NCBI RefSeq assembly: GCF_004217555.1
Contig: NZ_SHKW01000001.1
Location: 186,001-250,000 of the forward strand
DNA length: 64,000 nucleotides
From: Edaphobacter modestus
Lineage (GTDB): Bacteria; Acidobacteriota; Terriglobia; Terriglobales; Acidobacteriaceae
Direction: 5' to 3'
Of this stretch, positions 1-9,100 are shown piece after piece; positions within the stretch are counted from its first letter, which is position 1; each line of letters starts with the position of its first letter. Both the position numbers and the translations under genes were made by a program. Below the pieces are notes generated by a model. That model made no database searches and had not been told where the DNA came from. It saw only the letters and a program-made list of their open reading frames with translations.

Positions 1-404
1 TTTCACGCGTTTGTTGAACTCGTCTTCAGAATTGCAACGCGTGTTGTTGCTACTGGAACCTCTGACCGTACAGGTAACGGAATGATGTTCCCCCTGTCCT
101 CGTTCAATGAAAGATCCAAGAGACTCTCCCTCAAAAGCATCTACCAGTGAGATGGATGTTAAAGATTCATTTGGAAAGTGTGCCCAAATATAGAGAACGC
201 ATCGGTGCAAGTTGGGAGTGTAATGACTCTGGTGGTTGGCCACAGCTGCAGGTCGTAGTTTTGACCAGCAAACAACTTATCGGCCTGTGCCGAACATTTA
301 CTCTGCTCCTCCAGGCTCGGCCTATCTGAGACCGTCATCGAGGCACATCCTGCAAGCAGAAGGGGAAGAACAAGACAGGGTAGTAGAATCTGAGAGAGCT
401 TCTG
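1..404 (-). pseudogene. Small lipoprotein of unknown function, start codon lost, frameshifted, continues beyond left edge
   Basis: Read on the minus strand, the frame beginning near 404 gives a hydrophobic segment ending in a lipobox (LLAGC; the Cys codon is at 345-347), then a cysteine-containing soluble part. After a one-base shift near 240 a second frame stays open to base 1, with residues such as LVDAFEGESLGSFIERG and CNSEDEFNKRVK. This resembles small secreted proteins of unknown function, but I cannot name the family. An in-frame stop at 405-407 lies directly upstream of the signal-peptide codons and no start codon lies between, so the 5' end is gone. A 10-base repeat (gaaatgtcag) just upstream, near 420-455, looks like an insertion scar. 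Confidence 0.4.
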
Positions 405-525
405 TTAGTACCCGATAGAAATGTCAGGGTTTCTGGCCCATTAGAAATGTCAGTATTACCTCGTCGTCGTCGTGCTGATCGGACCAGGATTTCTGTACCA
501 AGCCTAGAGTTAGTCTTCGGCTGGT

Positions 526-1385
526 TTAGGTTGCAGTGAGTACGCGGCTAGCCGCGCACTCACTGGCGAACTCGCTCGGCGTTCGTTCACCGAGAGATCG
601 GTGAGGACGACTCTCATTGTATTCCTGACGCCATTCCTCGATCAGCGGTTTTGCTTCGGCCAGCGTCCCAAACCAGTGGGCATTCAAGCACTCGGCTCGG
701 AAGGTTCCGTTGAACGATTCCACGTACGCGTTGTCGGTCGGCTTGCCAGGGCGGGAGAAGTCGATCTTCATTCCGTTCTGGTAGGCCCATAGGTCCATGG
801 CTTGACTGGTGAACTCACTTCCGTTGTCGCAGAACAAGAACTTCGGCACTCCACGTTGCTGTTTTACTCGGTTTAGCACTCGCACCACATCTTCTCCTTT
901 CAAGCTCTGGCCAGTTCGATGGCAACGCCTTCCCGCGTGTAAACATCGAGGATCGTCAAGGCGCGGAAGCGCGTGCCATCGTGCAACTGATCGGCCAGGA
1001 AGTCGACGCTCCATGCCTGGTTGGGCGCTGTCGCGACGAAGCGTTCTTCCCGTGCCGTACTGCTTTTCTCTTAGCTGTGGCCGCTTCTTCAAGGCCAGCC
1101 CTCTTCCTTATACAGCCGATACACCAGATGCTTCCCAACAGCCCAGCCTTCGCGGTTCAGCAGAACGCGGATCTTGCGATACCCGTAACGCACCCTGCTC
1201 TGTGCGATCTCGCGTATCCGCATCCGCAACTCCGTCCATGGTTCCTGATGACTCTGATGCGATACGTGCCTCGCACCATCAGGAGAACCTGGGAGGTATG
1301 CCGTTCGCTCGCCCGATACCGGTCGCGTAAATGATCGACCATCGGACGGCGTCCCGAGGGCTTCAGAACTTTTTTCTGAGCACAT
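526..1385 (-). pseudogene. IS3-family transposase OrfB, multiply frameshifted
   Basis: The DDE integrase half of the IS3 transposase. Pieces of the expected protein appear in several minus-strand frames: VDHLRDRYRASERH (about 1340-1240), RIREIAQSRVRYGYRKIRVL (about 1240-1098), an NQAWSVDFLADQLHDGTRFR piece (about 1050-920), then GQSLKGEDVV through DNGSEFTS and the E-containing end (about 912-526). Frame changes near 1235, 1098, 1060 and 912 interrupt the gene. The DDE residues can still be recognised, but no single polypeptide contains them. Confidence 0.8.
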
Positions 1386-1629
1386 CCTGCAGCATCGTCT
1401 TATCCAGGCTCAGATCTGCGACCAGTTGTTTCAACCGGCTGTTCTCTTCCTGCAGTTGCTTCATCTGCCGAGCCTGATCGGTCTCCATGCCAACGTATTG
1501 CTTCTTCCATCGATAAAAGGTCTGCTCGCTGATCCCAACCTTGCGAATCACCTCCGCCACAGGCACGCCCAGTTCTGCCTGCTTCAGCACGGCCACAATC
1601 TGCTCCACTGAAAAGCGCTTCTTCTTCAT
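1363..1629 (-). CDS. IS3-family transposase OrfA (88 aa)
   Basis: An 88-residue helix-turn-helix protein starting MKKKRFSVEQIVAVLKQAE, with the signature ISEQTFYRWKKQYVGM followed by a leucine-rich coiled coil. This is the DNA-binding half of an IS3/IS407-group transposase, which normally joins OrfB by a programmed -1 frameshift. Length and motifs are normal. The downstream orfB is broken, so this protein probably has no catalytic partner from this copy. Confidence 0.85.
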   Translation of the reverse strand: MKKKRFSVEQIVAVLKQAELGVPVAEVIRKVGISEQTFYRWKKQYVGMETDQARQMKQLQEENSRLKQLVADLSLDKTMLQDVLRKKF

Positions 1630-1770
1630 GCAAAATCTCCCTTCAGATTTTGCCGAAGACTAACATTCACTTTGGCTCAGAAATACCGGAGCCCATCCGA
1701 CCCCGGCGCGGCAATTGTAATTGCCGAAAAATGGGATGAGCAGGTCTTCGGATCGGAGAGACTATTTCCC

Positions 1771-2856
1771 ATGAAAAATCCTATGCAGCACCATATCGCG
1801 GAAGTACCACTCAGAAGCTCCAAGGTCGGGATGACGATCGGGATCGATCTTGGGGACGTCTGGAGCCATTACTGCACGCTTAACGAAGATGGAGAAGTCG
1901 TGGGCCAGGGCCGGTTTCGTACCAGTCCATCGGGAGTCGAGAAGTGGTTTACCGATCTGCCTCCGGTGCGGATCGCGATGGAAGCGGGCACGTACTCGAT
2001 TTGGATCAGCGAGCAGCTTGAGGAACTGGGTCACGAGGTCATCGCAGCGAACGTACGTGAGCTGCGGGCGATCTCGCACAGCGATCGGAAGCGCGATCAG
2101 GTAGATGCGGAGAAGCTGGCTCGCTACGCGCGGCTCGATCCGAAGATCCTGCGCCAGATTGCCCATCGTACGGTCGCTCAGCAGGAGGCGCTGACGTTGA
2201 TCCGCGCCCGCAACCTGATCGTTCGTCTGCGGACGGCTGCGGTGAACGCCGTGCGCGGGTTGGCCAAGCCATGCGGCTATCGTCTTCCTGCCTCGTCCAC
2301 GCTCTGCTTCGCGAAGCGATGTGTGGCCGTGCTGCCGCCAGGTCTGACGCAGGCGCTTGGCCCGGTGCTCGAACAGATCGCGGAGATGACAGTGAAGATC
2401 AAGCACTACGATCGCGCCATCAAACGACTCGCGGAGGCGGAATATCCAGAGACGCAGGCTCTGATCCAGGTCTACGGCGTCGGTCAGCTCACGGCGTTGA
2501 CGTACGTTCTGACGCTGGGCAGCGAGGAACGCTTCCAGCGAAGTCGCGATGTCGGCTGCTACCTGGGCCTGCGGCCAAGACGCAGTCAGTCCGGGGATCG
2601 AGACCCGCAGCTCGGCATCACCAAGGCTAGCAACATCTATTTACGTACTCTGCTGGTCGAGTGTGCCAACCATGTGCTCGGTCCGCATGGGAGAGATTCC
2701 ACCTTACGACAGTGGGGTCTGCACCTGGCCTCGCGCGGAGGCAAGCAGTCCCGTAATCGGGCCATCGTCGCCGTCGCGCGCAAGCTGGCAGTACTGCTTC
2801 ATCGCATCTGGATCACCCAGGAGCCATACATCCCGTTCTATGCAGTACCAGTCTGA
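1771..2856 (+). CDS. IS110-family DEDD transposase (IS110-a)
   Basis: Serine-recombinase-independent DEDD transposase of the IS110/IS116/IS902 type. From the chosen start, the N-terminal RuvC-like domain begins with IGIDLGDVW (first catalytic Asp) and includes the motif DRKRDQVDAEKLARYARLDP. The C-terminal Transposase_20 part contains YGVGQLTALTYVLTLG and an SRGGKQSRNRAIVAVARKLA segment. Open frame extends up to 1672, but that lies inside the IS3 inverted repeat, so ATG 1771 or ATG 1831 (directly before IGIDLGD) is preferred. The frame is intact and full length (about 360 aa), so this copy may be active. Confidence 0.85.
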   Translation: MKNPMQHHIAEVPLRSSKVGMTIGIDLGDVWSHYCTLNEDGEVVGQGRFRTSPSGVEKWFTDLPPVRIAMEAGTYSIWISEQLEELGHEVIAANVRELRAISHSDRKRDQVDAEKLARYARLDPKILRQIAHRTVAQQEALTLIRARNLIVRLRTAAVNAVRGLAKPCGYRLPASSTLCFAKRCVAVLPPGLTQALGPVLEQIAEMTVKIKHYDRAIKRLAEAEYPETQALIQVYGVGQLTALTYVLTLGSEERFQRSRDVGCYLGLRPRRSQSGDRDPQLGITKASNIYLRTLLVECANHVLGPHGRDSTLRQWGLHLASRGGKQSRNRAIVAVARKLAVLLHRIWITQEPYIPFYAVPV

Positions 2857-3128
2857 GGAAGGAGATCATGTCTAATTGTTGCGACTACCCCGCTCCCCGA
2901 TGACTGCGTGTCTGGTTGGGCCCTGAACGAGGCCGACCGAAAACTGGCAGCATCGACTTCTCCTTCTGACCCCAACCGACACAGAGCCACGAGCGGCTCA
3001 CTCAAAGTGCGAATAGAAACACGGTGGAGAACAACATGCGGAACAACCAAAACAGAACAACGGAAGAGACTAAAACGCTTAGGAAAGAAAAACAGAAAAC
3101 CCCTTGACCTAAATGACCTGCTCATAGA
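2857..3128 (+). ncRNA. Candidate IS110 bridge RNA / conserved right-end non-coding region
   Basis: This non-coding stretch is shared with 40,675-40,948. The core 2945-3024 matches 40,759-40,838 at 79 of 80 positions, better than the adjacent transposase codons (roughly 80-85% by eye). Upstream of the core the two copies vary, except for a GGCC...GGCC stem that is kept while its loop differs. Conserved flanks around a variable loop are what a bridge RNA would show, but expression and fold are inferred. Confidence 0.45.
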
Positions 3129-3257
3129 AACCAGACTTCTCAGGCAGTTCGGTTTCACCTTTCCGGATAGCCGGTTTCTATCCCTAAGTTGGAGATGTTC
3201 GTTGACAAGCGGCTTTGGTGCCGAAGAGACATTGCAGCGGATAGAATTGCTGACCCC

Positions 3258-4172
3258 TTACATTGACTGAAATTCCACGCGATGTTGAAGCGTCGCGAGA
3301 CGCGGGCGAGCCATTTCCTCGGTTGCGTTGGCCAAACCGGCGAAGCCGATGCCTTCGACACAGAATGAAGCGGACACCGCCCCATAGAGCAGAGCCTCGA
3401 TCGGATCGTTCTTTTCTGCAAAGCCAGCCAGCACTCCACCACAAAAGGCGTCCCCCGCGCCTGTCGGATCGACCAGATCGACCTGTACGGCGGGAACATG
3501 GATACATTCCTTTGCGCCCGAGACGTGCGCGATTACGCCTTCCGACCCACACTTCATCGCAATCAAGGTCACGTCAGGCGCATAAGACCTTAGTCTGCGC
3601 AAGCCTTCGAGCGGTTCAGCACCTGGGAATATCGCAAGAGCGTCTTGATGGCTCGGCAAAAAGAGATCGACTCCACCTAGTAGCCCGAGAATAGCCTCTA
3701 GATTCGTCCTGCCGAGAAGGTCATGATCATCCAGGTCGAGAGAGATAGAACTGGTTCCGACCTTGCGGAGTGCGCTCACCAACTCCAGTGCTAGATCGTG
3801 CGGCATCGGTGCAATATGTGCTGCTGTTTGATAGCCAGATGCAACGTCTGTCTGTTTCGGGCAAAACTCACTCCAGTTTCTCGTTGCGTTTCGAGAGATA
3901 AAATGCCGCTGGCCGTCTTCCTCGTAGAGGCCCCAATTCCGCAAAGTGCGTGGCACATGCTGGCAGCGCGACAGATCAATACGGTTGCCCAGAAGTTCTA
4001 TTGGGTAGTCGGTGCCGACGGGTGCAACAATGCTTGCACATCCCGTCCAAAGCGAGATTCCCATTGCCGCGTAAACTGCACTGCCACCGGGAACAGCCCA
4101 ACGGGTCGATCCATCGGGAAAAACGAGGTCATCAATGGTGAGGTTGCCGAAGACGGCAAGAGAAGCCGTCAC
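3258..4172 (-). CDS. PfkB-family carbohydrate/nucleoside kinase
   Basis: A 304-residue ribokinase-fold kinase, predicted cytoplasmic, transferring phosphate from ATP to a sugar or nucleoside hydroxyl. The N-terminus has FGNLTIDDLVF and the substrate-binding glycine pair in VPGGSAVYAA (residues 27-36). The PfkB signature 2, VDPTGAGDAFCGG, places the catalytic base at Asp241 and the anion hole at 238-241. The ATG overlaps the stop of the upstream GntR gene (ATGA at 4172-4169), so the two are translationally coupled. The substrate cannot be assigned from sequence. The nearby nuclease and TonB receptor make a nucleoside or ribose possible, but that is inference. Confidence 0.85.
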   Translation of the reverse strand: MTASLAVFGNLTIDDLVFPDGSTRWAVPGGSAVYAAMGISLWTGCASIVAPVGTDYPIELLGNRIDLSRCQHVPRTLRNWGLYEEDGQRHFISRNATRNWSEFCPKQTDVASGYQTAAHIAPMPHDLALELVSALRKVGTSSISLDLDDHDLLGRTNLEAILGLLGGVDLFLPSHQDALAIFPGAEPLEGLRRLRSYAPDVTLIAMKCGSEGVIAHVSGAKECIHVPAVQVDLVDPTGAGDAFCGGVLAGFAEKNDPIEALLYGAVSASFCVEGIGFAGLANATEEMARPRLATLQHRVEFQSM

Positions 4173-4978
4173 GATTTGTCCCCAGGGCGTACTAATGTGA
4201 ACTCCATCAGCGAGGAATTATGAAAGATCACACTGTATAGGCCGCTGCGGCGCTGTACATCAAATTGGACTTCCCGCATTAGCAGTAGAGGAAAACCTGT
4301 TTTGACATGCAGCAGCGCAGCATGTTTTTTACTGGCAGCAACCGCAGTCACTGTCGCTTTACTTGATATCAGCTCTCGCTGAAGCTTCGCGGCCATAAAC
4401 TCGTAAATCGAACCACCGTCAAACATTTTGATCAACGGAAGTTTCCATTTGGCGTCATCAAGAAGCGCAATGTAGTCGTACGCCACTGCCAGAGCTTTTG
4501 CGTCGATAAGTCGAAGACGAAAGATCTCGGCGACAGGAGAAGCCTCAGGAACCCCTAGTGCTCTCGCAATTTCGGCGGTGGCCGCAATACTCCGGATCTT
4601 TAAGCCATCTACCCGGGCGTCGCCTCCATGTTCTCGTATCAGCGCCGACATGGAATGCATGGTGTCGAGCCTGCTGCTCAAGTATCTCGGGCTCTCTGCC
4701 ACAAACGTGCCCACACCATGACGAATCGTGAGGAGCCCTTCCTGCGTCAGCAGGTGGGTAGCCTCACGGAGTGTCTGTCGGCTTACTCCGAGCTCCCGCG
4801 CAAATTCTACCTCGCCGGTAAGTTGGACTCCGCGCTCCAGCTTTCCGGAATGAACCTGCTCGCGAATGGCATTCGCGACGCGTGTTGCGAGATTTTCTCG
4901 AGCCATCCCGTTCCATATCCGATCCGAAAGCACCTTGGTTGCATGTTCATTTCCATCTCTACTCACGATGGTTTCCAT
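4169..4978 (-). CDS. GntR-family transcriptional regulator with UTRA domain
   Basis: A 269-residue repressor-type regulator. A winged helix at about residues 26-95 includes VANAIREQVHSGKLERG and the recognition part LGVSRQTLREATHLL, ending in the wing HGVGTFVAES. The rest is a UTRA (chorismate-lyase-like) ligand-binding domain, seen in HutC-subfamily regulators. The gene is first in a two-gene unit with the PfkB kinase and is divergent from the S1/P1 nuclease at 5107, so it probably controls one or both in response to a sugar or nucleoside ligand. ATG 4978 has no strong Shine-Dalgarno; a later start at MARENLATRV is possible. Confidence 0.85.
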   Translation of the reverse strand: METIVSRDGNEHATKVLSDRIWNGMARENLATRVANAIREQVHSGKLERGVQLTGEVEFARELGVSRQTLREATHLLTQEGLLTIRHGVGTFVAESPRYLSSRLDTMHSMSALIREHGGDARVDGLKIRSIAATAEIARALGVPEASPVAEIFRLRLIDAKALAVAYDYIALLDDAKWKLPLIKMFDGGSIYEFMAAKLQRELISSKATVTAVAASKKHAALLHVKTGFPLLLMREVQFDVQRRSGLYSVIFHNSSLMEFTLVRPGDKS

Positions 4979-5106
4979 TATGCCATTTCAATTGATGCAG
5001 GGGATGTATGAGGTCAGACGTCTGCCATTTTAACCGACCGTTCATCATTCGTTCTTATGGCTTTCACTTCGGCGACTTACCTTCACACCTGTCTCCTGAG
5101 GAAACC

Positions 5107-6033
5107 ATGATTCGACGTCACCTGCTTCACTGCTGTCTCTTATTTACCGTCCCAGTTTTCGTTGGAGTACAGCGCATGTTCGCATGGGGTGTGGATGGAC
5201 ACCAAATCATCAATCAGCTTGCATGCTCCGCGTTACCTGGTGACGTTCCTGCTTTTCTTCGGAACCCCCAGTCCATCAATGCAATGAGTTATTACGCACC
5301 GATGCCCGACCACTGGCGTGGACTTCTGGAGCCGGAACTTGCGGCCACGACCGCTCCAGAACATTTCATGCAGATCGAGACGGTAGATGCGGTGTTGCCC
5401 ACACTGCCGCGTAAACGATATGACTATGTGCGTGCGTTAGCGTTGGCCCAGACCTCGCATCCCGACATGGTCGTCACTGCTGAGAAGCTCGGAATGCAGC
5501 CATATCAGGCAGATGAGGTCTGGGAGCGGCTGAAAGTTGCCATGCGCGACTACCGTGAGATGGTGGTGACCAAAGAGGACACGACTCCAATCGAGGAAGA
5601 GATCGTTTTTCTGGCGGGATGGCTTGGTCACTATGTCGGAGATGGAGCAATGCCTCTCCATACGTCCAACAAGCCGAATGGATGGCTTGGTCCCAATCCA
5701 AACGGATATACCACCGAACACAAGATTCACGGTCTGTTTGAAAGCGAATTTGTGCACAAAAATGTCAAGGCAGCGGATGTATCTCCGCTGGTTGAAAAGC
5801 AGCCAGCGCCGATCGGAGATGTTTTCGATCAGTACATGGTCTACCTTAGACAGTCTCACGCTTTGGTCGAAACTACCTATCGTCTGGAAAAAGAAGGCGC
5901 ATTCGGCGATTCAGGCACAGCAGATGGGAAGCGCTTTGCTGTCCAGCAGTTGGCAGCCGCGGCGACTGAACTGAGGGATCTCATCTATACAGCTTGGATA
6001 CAATCCGCCGATCCGGTTCCTCAGCATCACTAG
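5107..6033 (+). CDS. Secreted S1/P1-family zinc-dependent nuclease
   Basis: About 308 residues. The start MIRRHLLHCC is chosen over 5008 because it gives a clean signal peptide and has GAGGA just upstream. Cleavage before Trp in FAWGVDGHQIINQLA would expose an N-terminal Trp, which in S1/P1 nucleases is a zinc ligand. His/Asp zinc ligands are visible in VDGH, PDHW, EHF and the motif LGHYVGDGAMPLH, with further His in HKIHGLFESEF. The family cleaves single-stranded DNA/RNA and 3'-nucleotides in the periplasm or outside the cell. The TonB receptor begins 115 bases downstream on the same strand, suggesting nucleic-acid scavenging. Confidence 0.85.
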   Translation: MIRRHLLHCCLLFTVPVFVGVQRMFAWGVDGHQIINQLACSALPGDVPAFLRNPQSINAMSYYAPMPDHWRGLLEPELAATTAPEHFMQIETVDAVLPTLPRKRYDYVRALALAQTSHPDMVVTAEKLGMQPYQADEVWERLKVAMRDYREMVVTKEDTTPIEEEIVFLAGWLGHYVGDGAMPLHTSNKPNGWLGPNPNGYTTEHKIHGLFESEFVHKNVKAADVSPLVEKQPAPIGDVFDQYMVYLRQSHALVETTYRLEKEGAFGDSGTADGKRFAVQQLAAAATELRDLIYTAWIQSADPVPQHH

Positions 6034-6148
6034 AGTCAATCCATTGAAAGTAACCAGCATGTCGCGAGAAGGCTTTTTGCGCCTATTCAGGGCTCATCAA
6101 AGCGCAGCGTCGACGCACACATTGCAGCACTTTACACCAGGAGAGTAC

Positions 6149-9100
6149 ATGCCATTCGGCAAATTAGTGAGATTCATCGTATTGATGCTTATGTTTTTTG
6201 TAAGCGCTCATGAGCAGATGCCCGCACAAACTGCTGTGGATGGAGCGATCGGCGGTACCGTGCGGGACAAGACCGGCGCTGTCGTATCGAACGCAGTGAT
6301 CGTGATCCATAACAATGGCACAAATGCCGAACAGACGATCACTTCTGATGCAGCAGGAGGTTATCGTGTCATCCATCTTCAATCAGGGTTATATACAGTC
6401 AATATTTCGGCTAATGGATTTCAGGTATTCAAAGCAGAGAAGGTAGAGGTCACTGTCGGCTCACTCACGACGGTGCAATCTGTCCTTGCGCTAGGTGCCT
6501 CCACAGAGACAGTAGATGTCAGTGGCGAAGCCCCGGTGATCAATACGACGAATAACGATTTCTCGAACACCATTGGACTTCGAGTGCTCGAGGATCTGCC
6601 GGTAAACAATTACCGCTGGTCAGCCTATGCACTGCAAGCACCCGGAGTCGTCGAGTCGGGCGGCTTTGGACTGCTCAGCTTTCGAGGACAAAGCACGCTT
6701 TTGAACAACATTACGATCGACGGCGCTGATGATAATCAGGCCTTCTTTTCAGAGGAGCGCGGCCGTACCAATATCGGATACTCGACGCCGAAGTCTGTGA
6801 TCCAGGAATTTCAAATCAATACATCAAATTACTCGACTGAGTATGGACGCGCGGCGGGTGGTGTAGTGAATGCCGTGACCAAAAGTGGCAGCAACCAGTT
6901 TCATGGCGAGGGGTACTTTCTCGATCGCGATTCGGCTCTGGCGGCTTATAACAATTTCACCACGCAAAATGTGCAGCTTACGCCGGGCGGTCCGTTTACG
7001 GCGGTACATATTAAACCGACTGATATCCGTAAACAGATGGGTTTTGCAGTTGGCGGACCAATTCTTCGTGACAAGTTGTTTTTCTTCTTCGCGCTTGACC
7101 GCTTCTATCGCGATTTCCCAATTATTACCGTTCCAAGTTCGCCATCTACCTTTTACGCCACCCCTTCGGCATCATTACCTGGGTCGACGACCTGTCCGGG
7201 AGGATCGAATCCCATCAGCAGTGTCACCTCTTCCACCAACTATGATCCCAACTTCTATGCTGACAGCGGCGCATGCACGTTGAAGACGAATCTCGGACTT
7301 GCTACTTACTCTGCAGGAGTTACGAACTACATCGCCGGCCAGGCAGGACTGAACTCTCTGCTCGGCCAGGCCAAACGCTACACTGACCAGACGTTATTTT
7401 TCCCGAAGATCGATTGGCAGATCAATAATCGCAATCATCTCAGCGCCGAAGTGAATCGCCTTCGCTTTATCTCTCCATCAGGTCAGCAGACGAACGTAAC
7501 CGCGAGCTACGGCACACAGAGTATTGGAAATGTCTATGCGCGAGATACCTGGGGCGTAGCAAGACTCGATACCTATATCACTTCACAGATCAGCAACGAA
7601 GTTCGTTACCAATACAGCCGCGACTTCGAATTCGCAGGGGCGGAATCTCCGACCACGTATGAAACGAACACTCTGATGAAGACCGCAGCTGGCTATGCCA
7701 ACCCGCTTGGCTTTCCTCCGAATGTTTCCATCACGAGCGCATTTCAGTTTGGTACGCCTACTTTTTACAACCGCCCGGCTTATCCGGACGAGCGCCGTTG
7801 GCAGTTGAGCGATACGGTTCTTTGGATTCATGGAAACCACACCTTGAAGTTTGGTGGCGATTACATTCACACAAATGATCTAAGTGAAAACCTTAGCAGC
7901 GTGTTTGGTGCGTATTCCTATACATCGGTTGCGACCTACCTCTCGGACTTCTATCTCTCGCAGAATCCTGCAACGGTTTCTCAGGCGGCGCACTACACCA
8001 GCTACCAACAGGGGTTCGGTCCGCTTGGATTTGAGTTCCAGACGAGTGATTATGCCGGGTTCATACAGGATGAGTGGAAGGTCAACCCACGGCTCAGCCT
8101 GATGCTCGGCCTGCGCTACGAGTATGAACAGACACCCAAGGCGCAGTTGCCGAATCCCCTCGTGCCTCAGACTCAAAGCATGCCCAGCGACAAGAACAAC
8201 ATTGCTCCGCGGGTAGGTTTTGCCTACGACGTCTTTGGTACAGGTAAGACGGTCGTAAGGGGTGGATATGGCATCTTCAATGCGCGGCTTATCAATTCCA
8301 CGATCTACAATGCCATCGCTCAAACCGGTGCTTCAGGTGGCCAGGTTCAGAGTCCGAATCTGGTGCCTGGTAACCCCGGGGCACCCGTCTTCCCGCAGGT
8401 GATTTCAGGTTCACTCACGTCAGCCGTTACCCCGAACGTGATCTTCTTCGATCCACACTTCCAGCTACCGCAGATCCATCAGGCTGATCTGAGCATTGAA
8501 CAGGATCTCGGTGCCAACACCGTATTCACTCTGAGCTGGCTTGGCTCGTACGGGCGTTCACTGCCCACTTTCGTAGATACGAATCTGCCGAACCCAGTCA
8601 ATGTCACCTACACCGTTGTCAACAATGACTCCACAGGCCTATTGCGGAATGGATCGCAAATCTCCGTACCCTTCTACGGATATCCGGTTAAATCTCCCGT
8701 GGCGGGAGCTCCTGCGCCACCGACAGTGGTCGACTTCAACCGTCCTGATCCCCGGTACGCCGCCAAGACCGCTATCTTTAGTGGTGTAACGTCCAATTAC
8801 GAGGCATTGGTTGCACAGCTGAAGCGCCAACTCCGCCATGGAGTGCAGCTTCAGGCAAGCTACACCTGGTCACACGCGCTTGACTACGGAGAAAACAACA
8901 CAACTTTCACAAGCACCAATAGCCTTCTTGATCCTCGGAACATCCGGGCGGAGTATGGAAACTCAATGCAGAACGTACCCAATCGCTTCGTATTGACAGC
9001 CCTGATATATTCGCCGTGGCATGTAAGGGGATGGAAGAGCTTTCTGCTGAATGACTATCAGTTTTCACCAAGCCTTTCGGCACAAAACGGCGTGCCCTAT

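Larger units (their letters stand above)
494..1679 (-). mobile_element. IS3-family insertion sequence (IS407-like), decayed
   Basis: Imperfect terminal inverted repeats bracket the transposase frames: both ends read TG and then share the 13-base block gttagtcttcggc (509-521, and inverted at 1652-1664). No clear target duplication is visible. The element carries an intact-looking orfA and an orfB broken several times, so it is probably immobile. A truncated relative of its left end lies at 41,428-41,614. Confidence 0.75.
1680..3130 (+). mobile_element. IS110-family element (IS110-a) with long conserved right non-coding region
   Basis: The element contains one transposase gene and about 270 bases of non-coding DNA downstream of it. 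The right part (about 2660-3128) matches 40,471-40,948, which defines the approximate right end. The left end must lie after the IS3 terminus at 1679. A 7-bp perfect stem with a 4-base loop (1709-1726) sits in the short left non-coding part. IS110 elements encode a DEDD recombinase and, in studied members, a structured bridge RNA in non-coding end sequence. Confidence 0.7.

Noticed and set aside
809..1330. 173-codon plus-strand frame across the IS3 element
   Set aside because: Antisense to fragments of IS3 OrfB; no independent features.
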